Origin: Paenibacillus ehimensis NBRC 15659 | GTDB lineage: Bacteria; Bacillota; Bacilli; Paenibacillales; NBRC-103111 | Assembly: GCF_004000785.1 (NCBI RefSeq) | Contig: NZ_BILX01000025.1 | Coordinates: forward strand, 24,549 to 88,548 | Reading direction: 5' to 3' | Length of the DNA: 64,000 nt | Part shown: piece after piece, positions 7,612-17,021 of the stretch | Position numbering within the stretch: position 1 is the stretch's first letter | Layout: the number at the start of each line of letters is the position of its first letter | Made by a program: the position numbers and the translations under genes | The notes under the pieces: model-generated | Database searches by the model: none | What the model was told of the DNA's origin: nothing | Seen by the model: only the letters and a program-made list of their open reading frames with translations

Positions 7612-9591
7612 ATGCCTTTGTTTCTTCGCCTAACGGCTTTGACCTGCGGCTTGTTTCTTCTTGTTATTTTGCAGGCTTCGGGCTACATTCGGCCTCCCGT
7701 CCCTCTGCCGCCGCCCGAGATTGAGATGCAAACCGAGTGGTCGCCCGAAGAGCTGCAAAAGCCCCCGAACATCATCATCCTGCTGAGCGAAGCGTTTTGG
7801 GACATCACTCAGATCAAAAGCCTGCACTTCAGCGAGGACCCGGCGCCGATGTTTCATGCGCTGCAGGAGAAATTCACCCACGGCACGCTGCTTTCCCCGA
7901 TGTTCGGCGGCGGTACGGCCAACGTCGAGCTGGAAGTGCTGACCGGGCATTCGATGCGCTTTTTCCCGGAGGATTCCACTCCGTACGAGCAATACATCAA
8001 GCAGCCGACCGCTTCGCTGGCCAGCCTGTTATCGGAACAAGGGTATGCGACGACGGCGATCAGCCCGTTTTACCATTGGTTCTTCAACAGCTCGGAGGTA
8101 TACAAGCATCTCGGATTTTCGCGCTTCATCAGTCTGGAATATTTCAATCCGGACGAATATGTCGGCCCTTACATCGGAGATCACGCCGTCGTGCGGCGCA
8201 TTATCGAAGAAACCGAACGAAGTCCGGGCGCGGACTTCATTTTTGCCAATACGATGGAAAACCATTACCATTATTGGCCGGGCAAGTTTAAGAAGAATCA
8301 TATCGAAGTGAAAGGCCACTTGTCCAATACGGCCAAGGGCATCGCCGAGACCTACGCGCAAGGCATGTCTGGCGCCGATCGGGCGCTGCAGGAGCTGATT
8401 TTGCATTTCAGCAGGTTGAAGGAGCCGACGATCGTTGTATTTTTCGGCGATCACCTGCCTTCCTTGGAAAAGCTGCAGGTTTATAAGGAATCGAATTACA
8501 TCGGCGGCGAGGACGACCCCGACTTCTTGGAAAAAATGCACAACACTCCCGTCGTCATCTGGAGCAACTACTTGCCGAAGGAATCAAAAGAGGAGCTGCA
8601 TATGAGCCCGTCGTTTCTCGGCCCATACGTATTGAATCTGGCGAAGCGCCCCGGCAGTCCGTATACGGACTATTTGTCCGATCTGTACCGAAAAATGCCG
8701 GTGCTGCCGCCGAAAGCGTATTATGAAGCGATGAACATCGACGTGAATTTGGTGAAGCAGTACGAAGATAGGCAGAAAGCCATCCTGGAGCTGGAAAAGC
8801 AGGCCGCTGCCGCAAGCGCGCCCGGTGCGGTGCACGGTGACACCACCGGCGCCGCCGGTGGTGTCGACGCGTACAGCGAGGACGCGAGTAACGCGGTTAG
8901 TGCTGGCGGCGCGAGTGACACTGTAAACGGTGACGCTGTGGCGGGCAGCGACGCAAGTAACGCAACTGGCCGTGCTGATGCGGCCGGCAGCGACGTCAGT
9001 AGCGCGGCTGCTGAGGCCGGAACGGCGGACAACAGCGACGTGAATCCCGCGGCTGGTCGGGCCGGAATGGCGGACAACAGCCCAAGTGGCTCGACTGGCA
9101 CTGGCGATGCGAGTGACACAGCGGGCAATACCGCGCCGGACAACAGCGACGTGAATCCCGCGGCCGCTGAGGCCGGGATGGCGGACAACAGCTCAAGTGG
9201 CTCGACTGGCACTGGCGATGCGAGTGACACAGCGGGCAGTGCTGGCGCAGCAGGCGGCGATACGAAAGGGAAGCCGTTTATCCTCGGCTACGGGGAACCG
9301 CTGATCGAACGGGTGAGCCCCGCTTCCCTAACCGTCGGGGGCGATACGTTCGGAAGATCCCAGCTTACCATCCATGGCGGAAGATACGGCCTTGGCTGCA
9401 CCGTCTTCATCAACGGCGAAGCGCAGCAGACGACTTGGCAGAGCGAATCGTCGCTTAGCGTCAACCTGCCGAAAACACTGACAACCCATGCCGGAACACT
9501 TGACGTCCAGGTACGCGTCGTCGATTCCAAAAACCGGGTGCTGGCCGCCTCGCGCCTCGTAAAGATACCTGTGCAAGAAAAGAAGCACTAA
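7612..9591 (+). CDS. Exported sulfatase-fold phosphoglycerol-transferase-like protein with repeat linker and C-terminal TIG-like domain
   Basis: 659 residues. A single N-terminal hydrophobic segment (residues 3-24) is followed by an LTA-synthase-type sulfatase domain: PNIIILLSEAFWD (metal), GGGTANVELEVLTG with the probable catalytic Thr, FIFANTMENHYHYW and VVFFGDHLPSL. Canonical LTA synthases have five membrane helices before this domain; here only one is present, and a promoter lies immediately upstream, so the shortness is not a wrong start. Residues from about 395 to 545 form a low-complexity Ala/Gly/Ser/Asp/Asn linker with a 37-residue tandem repeat. The last 100 residues (ERVSPASLTVGGDTFG onward) look like an IPT/TIG beta-sandwich. 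It probably acts on glycerolphosphate polymers or envelope glycans outside the cell; the substrate is unknown. Confidence 0.8.
   Translation: MPLFLRLTALTCGLFLLVILQASGYIRPPVPLPPPEIEMQTEWSPEELQKPPNIIILLSEAFWDITQIKSLHFSEDPAPMFHALQEKFTHGTLLSPMFGGGTANVELEVLTGHSMRFFPEDSTPYEQYIKQPTASLASLLSEQGYATTAISPFYHWFFNSSEVYKHLGFSRFISLEYFNPDEYVGPYIGDHAVVRRIIEETERSPGADFIFANTMENHYHYWPGKFKKNHIEVKGHLSNTAKGIAETYAQGMSGADRALQELILHFSRLKEPTIVVFFGDHLPSLEKLQVYKESNYIGGEDDPDFLEKMHNTPVVIWSNYLPKESKEELHMSPSFLGPYVLNLAKRPGSPYTDYLSDLYRKMPVLPPKAYYEAMNIDVNLVKQYEDRQKAILELEKQAAAASAPGAVHGDTTGAAGGVDAYSEDASNAVSAGGASDTVNGDAVAGSDASNATGRADAAGSDVSSAAAEAGTADNSDVNPAAGRAGMADNSPSGSTGTGDASDTAGNTAPDNSDVNPAAAEAGMADNSSSGSTGTGDASDTAGSAGAAGGDTKGKPFILGYGEPLIERVSPASLTVGGDTFGRSQLTIHGGRYGLGCTVFINGEAQQTTWQSESSLSVNLPKTLTTHAGTLDVQVRVVDSKNRVLAASRLVKIPVQEKKH
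9027..9248 (+). repeat. Two 111-bp in-frame tandem repeats in the sulfatase linker
   Basis: The unit beginning GGACAACAGCGACGTGAATC recurs exactly 111 bp later (9027 and 9138), encoding 37 residues each time (DNSDVNPAA...GSTGTGDASDTAG). The copies are nearly identical for about 95 bp and then diverge. Shorter related units lie upstream, so the linker probably grows and shrinks by slippage or recombination. Confidence 0.85.
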
Positions 9592-9645
9592 AAAGCCGAA
9601 GATACGGCCCATCCCCTACGAATCGGGTGCGTATCCTCGGCTTTC
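9592..9645. terminator. Terminator after the sulfatase gene
   Basis: AAAGCCGA-GATACG (from 9593) pairs with CGTATC-TCGGCTTT (9630-9643), with a one-base bulge, and is followed by TTAATTT. It starts one base after the stop codon. Confidence 0.8.
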
Positions 9646-9870
9646 TTAATTTCTCGATATCAGGCGATAGCACATTCTCTCCCGGCATCATGCCCCTGAA
9701 GCAGCCCACCTAAAATTGCGCATCCGAGATGCCCTATTAGAGGTAAATCCAGCCATCAATAAATCTTTGAGGAACTCAGAGGCTTTATTCATATCGAAAT
9801 TTCTCACCACCTGCCCAACATAGCGAATCCCACTTCCTTTATTTCCCACACCACACCTTCCCGCTGGCCA

Positions 9871-9893
9871 TTAGCGGAAATACGATGCTCTAT
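9871..9893. repeat. Interspersed palindromic repeat, copy 2
   Basis: TTAGCGGAAATACGATGCTC, continuing TAT, shares the AGCGGAA...TACG...CTAT pattern with the elements at 1225-1260 and 32139-32160. Confidence 0.35.
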
Positions 9894-9959
9894 CTTCCAT
9901 CCTCTGCAAAAATAGCGAAGCCGATGCTCACGAACAAGACACCGGCTCACTATCACTTT

Positions 9960-9997
9960 AAACGTTCGGACACCGCGATGGTCCGGACGTTTTTTCA
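9960..9997 (+). terminator. Strong hairpin with T run
   Basis: AACGTTCGGAC pairs with GTCCGGACGTT around an eight-base loop and is followed by TTTTTT on the plus strand. On the minus strand it follows the end of the ABC exporter genes but has only three T residues, so it may serve both directions. Confidence 0.65.
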
Positions 9998-10096
9998 TAC
10001 TCCTCGCACTGTTGAAGCGTGTCGATTCCTGCGCTTGCCCGGGAAATGGACGAAGCGCAGCGGCCTGGCAAACAGCACCTGCCCCAATCGCCCCCT

Positions 10097-11860
10097 TTAC
10101 GCCTCGCCGCGGTGCCACAGCCGCTGCAGCTCCGCGTTCGACTCCAGCAGCTCCTCCAGCGTGCCTTGGGCATCAACGCGTCCGTCCTTCAGGACGACGA
10201 TGCGGTCCGCCCGGGCCAGCGCCGCTTTGCGGTGGGAAATAACCAGGCAGGTCGCACCTTGCCGCAGTTCTTTGAGCCGCTCCCACAGCTTCCCCTCGGT
10301 ATCGACGTCCAGCGCGCTTGACAAATCGTCGAAGACGAGCAGCTCCGCATCGCGTACGAACATCCGGGCGGCCGCGGTACGTTGGGCTTGCCCGCCGGAC
10401 AGCTTCACGCCGCGCGGCCCGATGACCGTGTCGAGGCCATGCGGCAAATACCCCAGATCCTGCTCCAGCACGGCCGAGCGGATCGCCCGCTGGAGCTGCT
10501 CCGGCTCGGCATGCATGCCGAGCAAAATATTGTTCTCCAGCGTATCGCTGTACAGCCGCGGGATTTGCGGCGTATAGGCGCTTCGCGGCGGAATGAAAAA
10601 TTCGTCCGGCTTCGCCACAGGCTCGCCGTTCCAGCGAATATCTCCCGCCTGCAGGGGCAGCAGCCCGAGCAGCGTGCGCGCCAGCGTCGTCTTCCCGGAA
10701 CCGACCCGTCCGGTAATGACGGTGAACGAACCGCGCGGCAGCGTCAGGTCGATCCCTTCGATCCCCCGGCCTGTTTCGGGATAGCGGTACGTCAGACCGC
10801 GCACCTCCAGCTTCTCCAAGGTCCGGCTTCCGACAACCGCAGCCCCTTCGTCCATGTCCGGCAAGCTTCCCCGCAAATGCAGCGGGTGGTATTCCGTCAG
10901 TCTCTCCTCGTCCGCCCCTTGCAGCAGCGTCACCAGACGGTCCTTCGAAACCGTGCTTTGCTTGAAATAAGTCATGAACTTCCCGAAGTTCTGGATGAAC
11001 TGCGTCACGAACGTGAGGTAATAAACGAACAGCGCGAAATCGCCGACCGTAAAGCTGCCGTCCCGCATCGATTGCGCGGCCAGCAGCAAAATGAGTCCGG
11101 TGCCGAAATTAACCGCATTGGAGAAAATCGACTCGAGCGTCGTACTCAGCAGCCTGTCCTTCAGCATCGCTTCCCGGCGCTGGTCGTTCAATCGCTTGAA
11201 GCGGCCGATGACCCGGTCTTCCGCGCCTGCCACCTGAATCGACTGCACCGTAGAGAACATCTCGCTGATCGCTCCGGTGACTTGGCTTGTCGCTTCCCGG
11301 CTCGCCGCCCGGTATTTTTGCAGCATTGTTGTCGACAATTGCGCGATCGTGACCACAACGACAAGCGGCAAAAATACCCACAGCGTCATCTCTGCGTTAA
11401 TGCGAATGAGAATGTAGCACGAAACCGCGGCGAACAGCGTCATCCCGAACGAGTCCACCGACCAGCTGACCGTTTCCTCCACCTGCTCGACATCGTCCCG
11501 GAACGAGCTGATCGCCTCGCCCGGCGAGATCGGAATTGCCCGCGCCCCCGGCTCTTTCAGCACATGCCGCAGCAGGTTACGGCGCAGCAGCCCCGCGACG
11601 CGGAAACGGAACTGGACGTCCGTGATAAAGCCGAACACAATGAGCACGACCCGCGCCAACGCCGCCAGCAGCAGAAAGAGGACCAGCGTCCAAATCCCGA
11701 AGCTGTAAGCGGAATGACCGGACAGCTCGTCAAAGAACGCCTTCGTTACAAGCCCGGGAACGATCGGGGCCAAATAAATCAAAGACCAAGCGAGCGCATT
11801 CAAAATATAAAGCCCTAACCGGTAACGCGTCAGCCGCCATAAAAAAGAAAAGGTCGTCAT
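10097..11860 (-). CDS. Heterodimeric ABC exporter, subunit with non-canonical Walker B (Asp)
   Basis: 587 residues: six membrane helices (about 15-310) then a nucleotide-binding domain. Walker A is GRVGSGKTT and the signature is the intact LSGGQAQR. Walker B ends LLVFDDLSS, with Asp where the catalytic Glu is normal. This is the classical degenerate subunit of BmrCD/TM287-288-type exporters, whose ATP site lacks efficient hydrolysis. The ATG at 11860 overlaps the stop of the partner gene by ATGA, so the two are translationally coupled. The frame is open further upstream inside the partner gene, but that extension is not coding. The likely role is drug or lipid export. Confidence 0.92.
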   Translation of the reverse strand: MTTFSFLWRLTRYRLGLYILNALAWSLIYLAPIVPGLVTKAFFDELSGHSAYSFGIWTLVLFLLLAALARVVLIVFGFITDVQFRFRVAGLLRRNLLRHVLKEPGARAIPISPGEAISSFRDDVEQVEETVSWSVDSFGMTLFAAVSCYILIRINAEMTLWVFLPLVVVVTIAQLSTTMLQKYRAASREATSQVTGAISEMFSTVQSIQVAGAEDRVIGRFKRLNDQRREAMLKDRLLSTTLESIFSNAVNFGTGLILLLAAQSMRDGSFTVGDFALFVYYLTFVTQFIQNFGKFMTYFKQSTVSKDRLVTLLQGADEERLTEYHPLHLRGSLPDMDEGAAVVGSRTLEKLEVRGLTYRYPETGRGIEGIDLTLPRGSFTVITGRVGSGKTTLARTLLGLLPLQAGDIRWNGEPVAKPDEFFIPPRSAYTPQIPRLYSDTLENNILLGMHAEPEQLQRAIRSAVLEQDLGYLPHGLDTVIGPRGVKLSGGQAQRTAAARMFVRDAELLVFDDLSSALDVDTEGKLWERLKELRQGATCLVISHRKAALARADRIVVLKDGRVDAQGTLEELLESNAELQRLWHRGEA

Positions 11861-13617
11861 ACCAGCATTTCCTCCATTCCGACCTTCAGCATCCGGCTGT
11901 AGCGGGAATCCGGATCGGCCCCAAGCCTTGCCCGGTCTCCCTCCTCGGCGATGCGTCCGTTGTCGAGAATAAGAATGCGGTCCGCCCGCTGGATCGTCGC
12001 CAGCCGGTGGGCGATAATAATGCAGGTCCGGCCCAGCAGCAGCCGGTTCATTGCCCGCTCGATGCGCTGCTCGGTCGCCGGGTCCAGCCGGGAAGACGCC
12101 TCGTCGAGAATGACGAGCCCCGGATCGGACAAGAACACCCGGGCGAACGACAACAGCTGCGCCTCGCCTGCGGACAATCCTCCGCCCCCGGACTCCAGCA
12201 TCGTATCCAAGCCGCCGGGGAGCGAGCGAAGCCACGGCTCCATCCCCAGCTCCCGAAGCACCTGCTCCACCCGTTCGTCGGGGATCGTATCGTCAAAGAA
12301 CGTCAGGTTGTCGCGGACCGTCCCTTGGAACAGCTCGATCGACTGGGTCACCATCCCTACCCTGCTGCGCAGCTGCTGCAGCTTGGCCTCGCGAATATCC
12401 GTCTCTCCGAGAACAATCCTACCCTCACCCGGATCATAGAAACGCAGCAGCAAGCGCGCCAGCGTCGTTTTACCGCTGCCCGTCCGGCCGAGCAAGCCCA
12501 GCACCTGCCCCGGCTCCAAGCGGAAGCTCACGTCCTTCAGCGTCAGGCGGTCCGCATCGTAGCCGAAGCGGACGCCCTCGAACGCGACCGACAACGCTCC
12601 GTGCGGCACCGGCGTGCCCGGTCCGTCCTCAATCACGGACCGCGTCTCCAGCAGCTCCTTCACCCGGACGATGCTGGCGTCCGCCTTTTGCAAATCTTCC
12701 ATTTGCGTGCGGATTTGCTCGATCGGTTTGGCCATCAGCTCCGTATAGTAAAAGATCATGTACACGGTGCCGAGCGTAATCGAACCCTTTTTCCACAAAT
12801 AAAAGCTCAGCGCAAACGCAACCGCGTTGCCGATCGCAAACACGATCAAGGTCGTGATCCACATCGACGCCCAACCGAGAAACGCACGCACGCGGACCGG
12901 CAGCCATTCACGCAGCAGCTCGTGATACCTCCGCATCACATACCCGGTTGCGCCGTTGGCCCGTGTGTCCTCCGTCCCTTCCAGATGCTCGCCCAAAAAG
13001 CCGTAAAACCTCGCGCTCACCTGTCTCAGCTTCCCCCAATGGGGCACCGCAAACTTCCGGATATACTGAATGGAGACGATCGCGAACACGACAAAAAAAA
13101 GCATGCCGACGCCGATCAGCCATCCCTCCAGGAAGAGCAGCACCAGCATCCCCGCCACCAGCACAAGATTGCTCAGCAGCGTAATGACGAAGCTGGAGAA
13201 AAAGTTGGACAAATTGTTGATGTCCCCATCCACCCGCTCGATGATCGCACCGGACGTTTGCGACTTATGGAACGTCATATCGAGCTTCAAGCAATGATCG
13301 GCCACATCGCCGCGAAGCTGATTGGTTGCCAGCCACCCGACGTTCGCGCCCACATACGATGCGGCCACGGCAACAACCTGTTGCATCAGGGTGACGGCAA
13401 TGAACAGACCGCCTGCGATAAGCAAGGGTCTGGTGCTGGACTGGGACTGCGCCGTATCGATGAAATAACGGATAATTTGCGGGTTTACCAGCTGCATCAC
13501 AATGCCGCTTACGAGCAGTACGGCCAGCAAAATCATGCTTTTGCGCTGCGGCTTCAAGTAGCGGCTCAGCAAGAGGGCGTATTCACGAACCGGTATTTTT
13601 CGCATCGCTTTCTTCAA
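11857..13617 (-). CDS. Heterodimeric ABC exporter, subunit with catalytic Glu and degenerate signature
   Basis: 586 residues from the chosen start: six membrane helices, then an NBD with Walker [10 protein letters not shown] and Walker [10 protein letters not shown], which has the catalytic Glu. The signature reads LSAGEAQ instead of LSGGQ. In the dimer this degenerate signature faces the Asp-type Walker B of the partner, forming one dead site, while its own intact Walker site pairs with the partner's LSGGQ to form the active one. The start is a TTG at 13617, nine bases after GGAGGG; the ATG four codons downstream (13605) is the alternative. The first gene of the pair, it overlaps the second by four bases. 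Confidence 0.92.
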   Translation of the reverse strand: MKKAMRKIPVREYALLLSRYLKPQRKSMILLAVLLVSGIVMQLVNPQIIRYFIDTAQSQSSTRPLLIAGGLFIAVTLMQQVVAVAASYVGANVGWLATNQLRGDVADHCLKLDMTFHKSQTSGAIIERVDGDINNLSNFFSSFVITLLSNLVLVAGMLVLLFLEGWLIGVGMLFFVVFAIVSIQYIRKFAVPHWGKLRQVSARFYGFLGEHLEGTEDTRANGATGYVMRRYHELLREWLPVRVRAFLGWASMWITTLIVFAIGNAVAFALSFYLWKKGSITLGTVYMIFYYTELMAKPIEQIRTQMEDLQKADASIVRVKELLETRSVIEDGPGTPVPHGALSVAFEGVRFGYDADRLTLKDVSFRLEPGQVLGLLGRTGSGKTTLARLLLRFYDPGEGRIVLGETDIREAKLQQLRSRVGMVTQSIELFQGTVRDNLTFFDDTIPDERVEQVLRELGMEPWLRSLPGGLDTMLESGGGGLSAGEAQLLSFARVFLSDPGLVILDEASSRLDPATEQRIERAMNRLLLGRTCIIIAHRLATIQRADRILILDNGRIAEEGDRARLGADPDSRYSRMLKVGMEEMLV

Positions 13618-13756
13618 ACTTCCCGTCCCTCCTTTATCGTACAAACATTCTATCACAGGAAACACTTGTTCGGCCATCCATTTCCAAAAGAAAAAACAAT
13701 TATAACCAAATTTCCAACCTCGCCGGCAGCCAACAGACTTCGATAAAGCCGCCAAA

Positions 13757-13810
13757 CGAAAAAGACGGCCCCGTGGTGCCGTATTTAACAACGGCGCCTC
13801 AAGGCCATCT
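13757..13810 (-). terminator. Terminator of the VanZ-RDD gene
   Basis: On the minus strand GATGGCC and GGCGCCG pair with CGGCACC and GGCCGTC, followed by TTTTT. It lies 15 bases beyond the stop codon and separates the gene from the ABC exporter pair. Confidence 0.75.
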
Positions 13811-13824
13811 TCCAAACTGGGTAT

Positions 13825-14913
13825 CTACGTTATCGAATGCTTCGTCTCGCTCCACCGCTCGTAGAACAGCATCCGGTCCCGCCGCACGAAGCAGAGCAGC
13901 GCATGGATGCCGAAGACAAGGTTCAGGAGCCCGGCGACAAGCAGCAGCGGGATCATTACCGCCGAAGGGAAGTGGTTCATTCCGCCGCTGATATACAGCA
14001 CATTAGGACCGCCAATGAGAAAATACAACGAAACGCAGCGGACCAAAAGCGCGTGCAGCGTCAACCCGCCGTCTTTTCCGTGCAGACGGATGCGCACGAT
14101 CCGCTTGCCCAGCGTCCTGCCTTCGGTTAGGTATGGCACAACGACAAAATAGAAGAGGACGGCACCCGCGACGGGAAGCAGCATATGCCGCCCCAGGAAA
14201 AATAGAACGAACGGCGACAATACCGCCCAATCGATCAGCCATGCCACAAAACGGCGGGTGTAGCTGACGCGCGTCACGGACAGATCGACGCCTTCGTCCA
14301 GCGTATCGCTTTTGGGCATAAAGGCTGTCAGCCATGGAGCAACCGCATAACCGATCAGGCCGCCCAGCGTGTTAAGCATCAGATCGTCCACATCGAACAA
14401 GCGGTAAGGGCAGTCATAAATGCCATACAGCCCGGTCCCCTGCGTCACTTCGAAAAACAGCGACACCAGAAACGTCGTAACCGTCGTCCGCAAAATGCGG
14501 CGCCGGAAATAATAGCGCAAAAACACGCCCAGCGGGACAAGCAGAAGCACATTAAATGCCACTTGGAGAAACGCCCGTTCCCCGAACACCTTAAGATAAG
14601 TGGCCGGATTGCTCCACTGCAGGCCGGTTTCCCGCAGAAAATCACGGACAAACTGAAACGGCACCCATTGATTGAACGAGCTCACCGTCCCGGAGCAAGT
14701 ATGCCGGGTATCCGGCAGCGGCAGGATAACCAAGTACAAAGCGCACAATAAATACAGCAAAAAGGAATACAGTACGATGACGCGTATTTTGTTAACATAG
14801 CCGTATTTCCGGTATTGCACGATCAGAAACGGCAGCGTAAAAACGAACGCCAGCATCGGAAAGGTCAGCAGCGCGTAGCCAATCGGAAACAAATAAGCCT
14901 GAAGCATCGTCAT
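13825..14913 (-). CDS. VanZ-RDD fusion membrane protein
   Basis: 362 residues. The N-terminal half (about 1-195) is a VanZ-like domain with helices and the motifs NVLLLVPLGVFLRYYF, FEVTQGTGLYGIYDCPYRLFDVDDLMLNTLGG. The C-terminal part (about 215-355) is an RDD domain: RRFVAWLIDWAVLSPF, then YLTEGRTLGKRIVRIR. VanZ-like proteins are linked to teicoplanin and other glycopeptide tolerance, although most members have no known function. A Met two codons in (14907) is better spaced from AGGTG and may be the true start. It has its own terminator and no clear partner. Confidence 0.85.
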   Translation of the reverse strand: MTMLQAYLFPIGYALLTFPMLAFVFTLPFLIVQYRKYGYVNKIRVIVLYSFLLYLLCALYLVILPLPDTRHTCSGTVSSFNQWVPFQFVRDFLRETGLQWSNPATYLKVFGERAFLQVAFNVLLLVPLGVFLRYYFRRRILRTTVTTFLVSLFFEVTQGTGLYGIYDCPYRLFDVDDLMLNTLGGLIGYAVAPWLTAFMPKSDTLDEGVDLSVTRVSYTRRFVAWLIDWAVLSPFVLFFLGRHMLLPVAGAVLFYFVVVPYLTEGRTLGKRIVRIRLHGKDGGLTLHALLVRCVSLYFLIGGPNVLYISGGMNHFPSAVMIPLLLVAGLLNLVFGIHALLCFVRRDRMLFYERWSETKHSIT

Positions 14914-15015
14914 TCACACCTAGTCTGTAAATATTTAATAAAATTATAACGGAACTCCGCAGGATTTCCCATCGATCCGGCTTACTTGAGTGACATTATT
15001 GTCACCTTAGATACG

Positions 15016-15043
15016 CAAAAAAACACGCTGAAAACCAGCGTGT
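15016..15043 (-). terminator. Terminator after the GNAT gene
   Basis: ACACGCTG/CAGCGTGT with loop AAAAC is followed on the minus strand by seven T residues. It lies 19 bases beyond the stop codon. Confidence 0.85.
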
Positions 15044-15061
15044 CATGCGATTTATGCTTCT

Positions 15062-15505
15062 TCACAGCTCCTTGCGCATACGCACGTGCCAGATTCCGGC
15101 GTCGAGAAACGGCTCGTCGGAAATCGTTCGGTAGCCTAATTTCTCGTAAAACGCCTCCGCTTGGGTCTGAGCGTCCAGAATGACCGCTGGCACGCCTTGC
15201 GCCCGAACGTCCTCTTCCATCGCCTGAATGATCTGACGTCCGATCCCCTGTCCGCGGTATGGCTTCATCACAGCAATCCGCTGGAGCTTGGCCGTCTTCC
15301 CGTCGTACATAATCCAGCGGGCAGCCGCGGCGGGCTCATTTCCGTTCATGATCAGAAAATGCCTTGCGGCGCTCGGCGAAGCATCGTAATCATCCATCTC
15401 TTCTTCCGGCGCAACCCCTTGCTCTTCCACGAACACGCGAATACGTACGGCAAAACAGCTGCGCAGCTGTTCTTCGGTATGTACGGGCATGATGCTTAAA
15501 CCCAT
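15062..15505 (-). CDS. GNAT-family N-acetyltransferase (YjcF/ElaA-like)
   Basis: 147 residues, one GNAT fold. The N-terminal RSCFAVRIRVFVEEQGVAPEEE is the signature of the ElaA/YjcF group, and LQRIAVMKPYRGQGIGRQII is the acetyl-CoA pyrophosphate-binding loop (Q/RxxGxG/A). The acceptor substrate is unknown. It starts 18 bases after the UPF0173 hydrolase gene on the same strand and ends at a terminator, so the two form a small operon. Confidence 0.87.
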   Translation of the reverse strand: MGLSIMPVHTEEQLRSCFAVRIRVFVEEQGVAPEEEMDDYDASPSAARHFLIMNGNEPAAAARWIMYDGKTAKLQRIAVMKPYRGQGIGRQIIQAMEEDVRAQGVPAVILDAQTQAEAFYEKLGYRTISDEPFLDAGIWHVRMRKEL

Positions 15506-15523
15506 GTTGTCTTCTCCCCCAAG

Positions 15524-16213
15524 CTATAGCGTAAGTTTTTCTCCCGGCTGCAATGCCCGGCTCTCGATGCCCTTATCCCGAAGTCCGGCGGCGAAGCGGT
15601 CCGCATCCTGAACGATCGGCGGGAACGTATTAAAATGAAGCGGAACGACCGCTTTTGCGCCCAGCCACTCGGCGGCTACGGCTGCATCGTCCGGTCCCAT
15701 CGTAAATACGTCGCCGATCGGCAGGAACGCCAGATCGATCTTGTGACGCTGCCCGATCAGCTTCATATCGGAGAACAATGCCGTGTCCCCGCTGTGTAGA
15801 ATCGTCAGCCCGTCCCACTTGATCACATAACCGCCGGGCATGCCGCCATAGATGATCTTCTTCTCTTCCTCCAGCACGATTCCCGAGCTGTGGAACGCTT
15901 GAATCATCTCGATCTCCGCAAATCCGATCGACGTTCGGCCGCCGATATTCATCGCGAAGGTGTTCAGACCTTGCCAGCTCATGTAAGTCGCCAGCTCGAA
16001 CGTTGCAATGACCGTTGCATGATTACTTTTGGCGATAGGCACGGTATCGAGAATATGGTCGGGATGGCCGTGTGTCAGAAGGACATATTCCGCCTTCACA
16101 TCCTCAGGCTTGGTTGTGGCCAGACGGTTCCCGGAAATAAACGGATCGATGATTAGGGAATGTCCTCCGTGAGTTAATTGAACACACGAATGACCATGAT
16201 ACCAAATCTCCAT
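15524..16213 (-). CDS. Metal-dependent hydrolase, UPF0173 family (YtkL-like)
   Basis: 229 residues, the usual family length. It has the metallo-beta-lactamase fold: [10 protein letters not shown] at the start, the metal motif [10 protein letters not shown] near residue 49, [10 protein letters not shown] and PLHFNTFPP at the end. These supply the His and Asp ligands for two metal ions. Members are cytoplasmic and their natural substrate is not established. It is the first gene of a two-gene unit with the GNAT gene. Confidence 0.92.
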   Translation of the reverse strand: MEIWYHGHSCVQLTHGGHSLIIDPFISGNRLATTKPEDVKAEYVLLTHGHPDHILDTVPIAKSNHATVIATFELATYMSWQGLNTFAMNIGGRTSIGFAEIEMIQAFHSSGIVLEEEKKIIYGGMPGGYVIKWDGLTILHSGDTALFSDMKLIGQRHKIDLAFLPIGDVFTMGPDDAAVAAEWLGAKAVVPLHFNTFPPIVQDADRFAAGLRDKGIESRALQPGEKLTL

Positions 16214-16287
16214 ACGACCAGCTCCTTCTTTTCATTCGAATAGTTGCTTTCACGAAGTCTATTGTACCAAAGAAAAGACGTGAAACT

Positions 16288-16323
16288 CAAAAAAAGAAAG
16301 GCCTCCGTTCCGGACGGATCCTT
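16288..16323 (-). terminator. Terminator of the CheY-like gene
   Basis: GGCCTCCGT/ACGGATCC with a short loop (16300-16321) is followed on the minus strand by a T-rich run. It lies about 28 bases after the stop codon. Confidence 0.75.
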
Positions 16324-16350
16324 TCAAGGCTGCGCTATGCATCGTAAACT

Positions 16351-16713
16351 CTAGCTCGCAAACGCCTTCTTCAAAGCCTCCCGGACCCGGTCCTTGCTGA
16401 ACGGCTTGACGATAAAGTCGCTTGCTCCCATCGAGACGGCCCGAATCAACAGCGCCTGCTGGCCCATAGCGGACACCATGATTACTTTTGCGTCGGGGTC
16501 CATATTCTTGATCTCTTCCAGAGCCGTGATCCCGTCCATTTCGGGCATCGTAATGTCAAGCGTAACAAGATCCGGCTTCAGTTCAGAGTATAATGTCAGC
16601 GCTTCCAGTCCATTGCTCGCCTCGGCTACCGTTTCGTAACCCAATTCCTGAATTACGTTTTTCAGTATCATCCGCATGAATAGCGAATCGTCCACGATCA
16701 AGATTTTTTTCAC
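16351..16713 (-). CDS. Single-domain response regulator (CheY-like)
   Basis: 120 residues, receiver domain only. The acidic pocket is D8-D9, the phosphoacceptor is D53 in VTLDITMPEMDG, the switch Ser is S81 (VMSA-like VSAMG) and the conserved Lys is K103 in FIVKPF. It has no output domain, so it should act by binding a partner, as CheY does at the flagellar motor. The start is GTG at 16713 with GGGGG about ten bases upstream. Its leader carries a c-di-GMP-I riboswitch and a terminator, so expression should respond to c-di-GMP. The preceding gene encodes a c-di-GMP enzyme. Confidence 0.93.
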   Translation of the reverse strand: MKKILIVDDSLFMRMILKNVIQELGYETVAEASNGLEALTLYSELKPDLVTLDITMPEMDGITALEEIKNMDPDAKVIMVSAMGQQALLIRAVSMGASDFIVKPFSKDRVREALKKAFAS

Positions 16714-16749
16714 GCCGAACTAGCCCCCAACCCGTTGTTTTTATACACA

Positions 16750-16786
16750 AAAAAATAAGACCACCCCAAGCGCCAAAAGGGAGGCC
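16750..16786 (-). terminator. Expression-platform terminator of the riboswitch
   Basis: On the minus strand GGCCTCCC (16786-16779) pairs with GGGGTGGTC (16767-16759), followed by TTATTTTTTT. It lies between the aptamer and the CheY-like start codon, which fits transcriptional control. Confidence 0.75.
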
Positions 16787-16805
16787 GTGTTCGACTATTT
16801 CCTCT

Positions 16806-16896
16806 TGTCCTTCGGCAGCTGGCTGACATCGTGTTACACCTTAGTCCCTATAGCTTTGCGTCCTTGACTTTCGTCAAGTTTGCCCATGTCGGTGAC
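16806..16896 (-). ncRNA. Cyclic di-GMP-I riboswitch (GEMM)
   Basis: The minus strand shows the conserved GEMM features in order: GGGCAAA, a perfect six-base stem CTTGAC/GTCAAG capped by a GAAA tetraloop, GGACGCAAAGC, a CTAA segment (GGGACTAAGG), and AGCCAGCTGCC at the 3' side. These match the Rfam c-di-GMP-I family. It has its own promoter upstream (16917-16945) and a terminator between it and the CheY-like gene. Whether c-di-GMP turns the gene on or off cannot be settled by eye. Confidence 0.92.
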
Positions 16897-16916
16897 AAAA
16901 ACCGATTGTAAATTGT

Positions 16917-16945
16917 ATTATAAGCATCCGTCAGAAAAAATACAA
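16917..16945 (-). promoter_or_regulatory. Promoter of the riboswitch / CheY-like transcript
   Basis: TTGTAT (16940-16945) and TATAAT (16917-16922) on the minus strand are 17 bp apart, in the gap between the EAL enzyme gene and the riboswitch. The riboswitch transcript would start around 16910. Confidence 0.8.
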
Positions 16946-17021
16946 GTACGGAGCCCAAGAAGACCTCTTCGCAACGCCCCTGTCCGTTCAGAGTTTCGTT
17001 TGAGAGGCCTCCTCTATGGGG

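Larger units (their letters stand above)
9646..10096. other. Non-coding stretch between sulfatase and ABC exporter genes
   Basis: No supported gene. It contains a copy of the dispersed palindromic element (9871-9893) and a strong hairpin with a T run on the plus strand (9961-9997). The remaining sequence looks like decayed DNA. Confidence 0.5.

Noticed and set aside
11861..12235. N-terminal extension of the second ABC exporter subunit
   Set aside because: It overlaps the nucleotide-binding domain of the partner gene in another frame. The ATGA overlap marks the real start.
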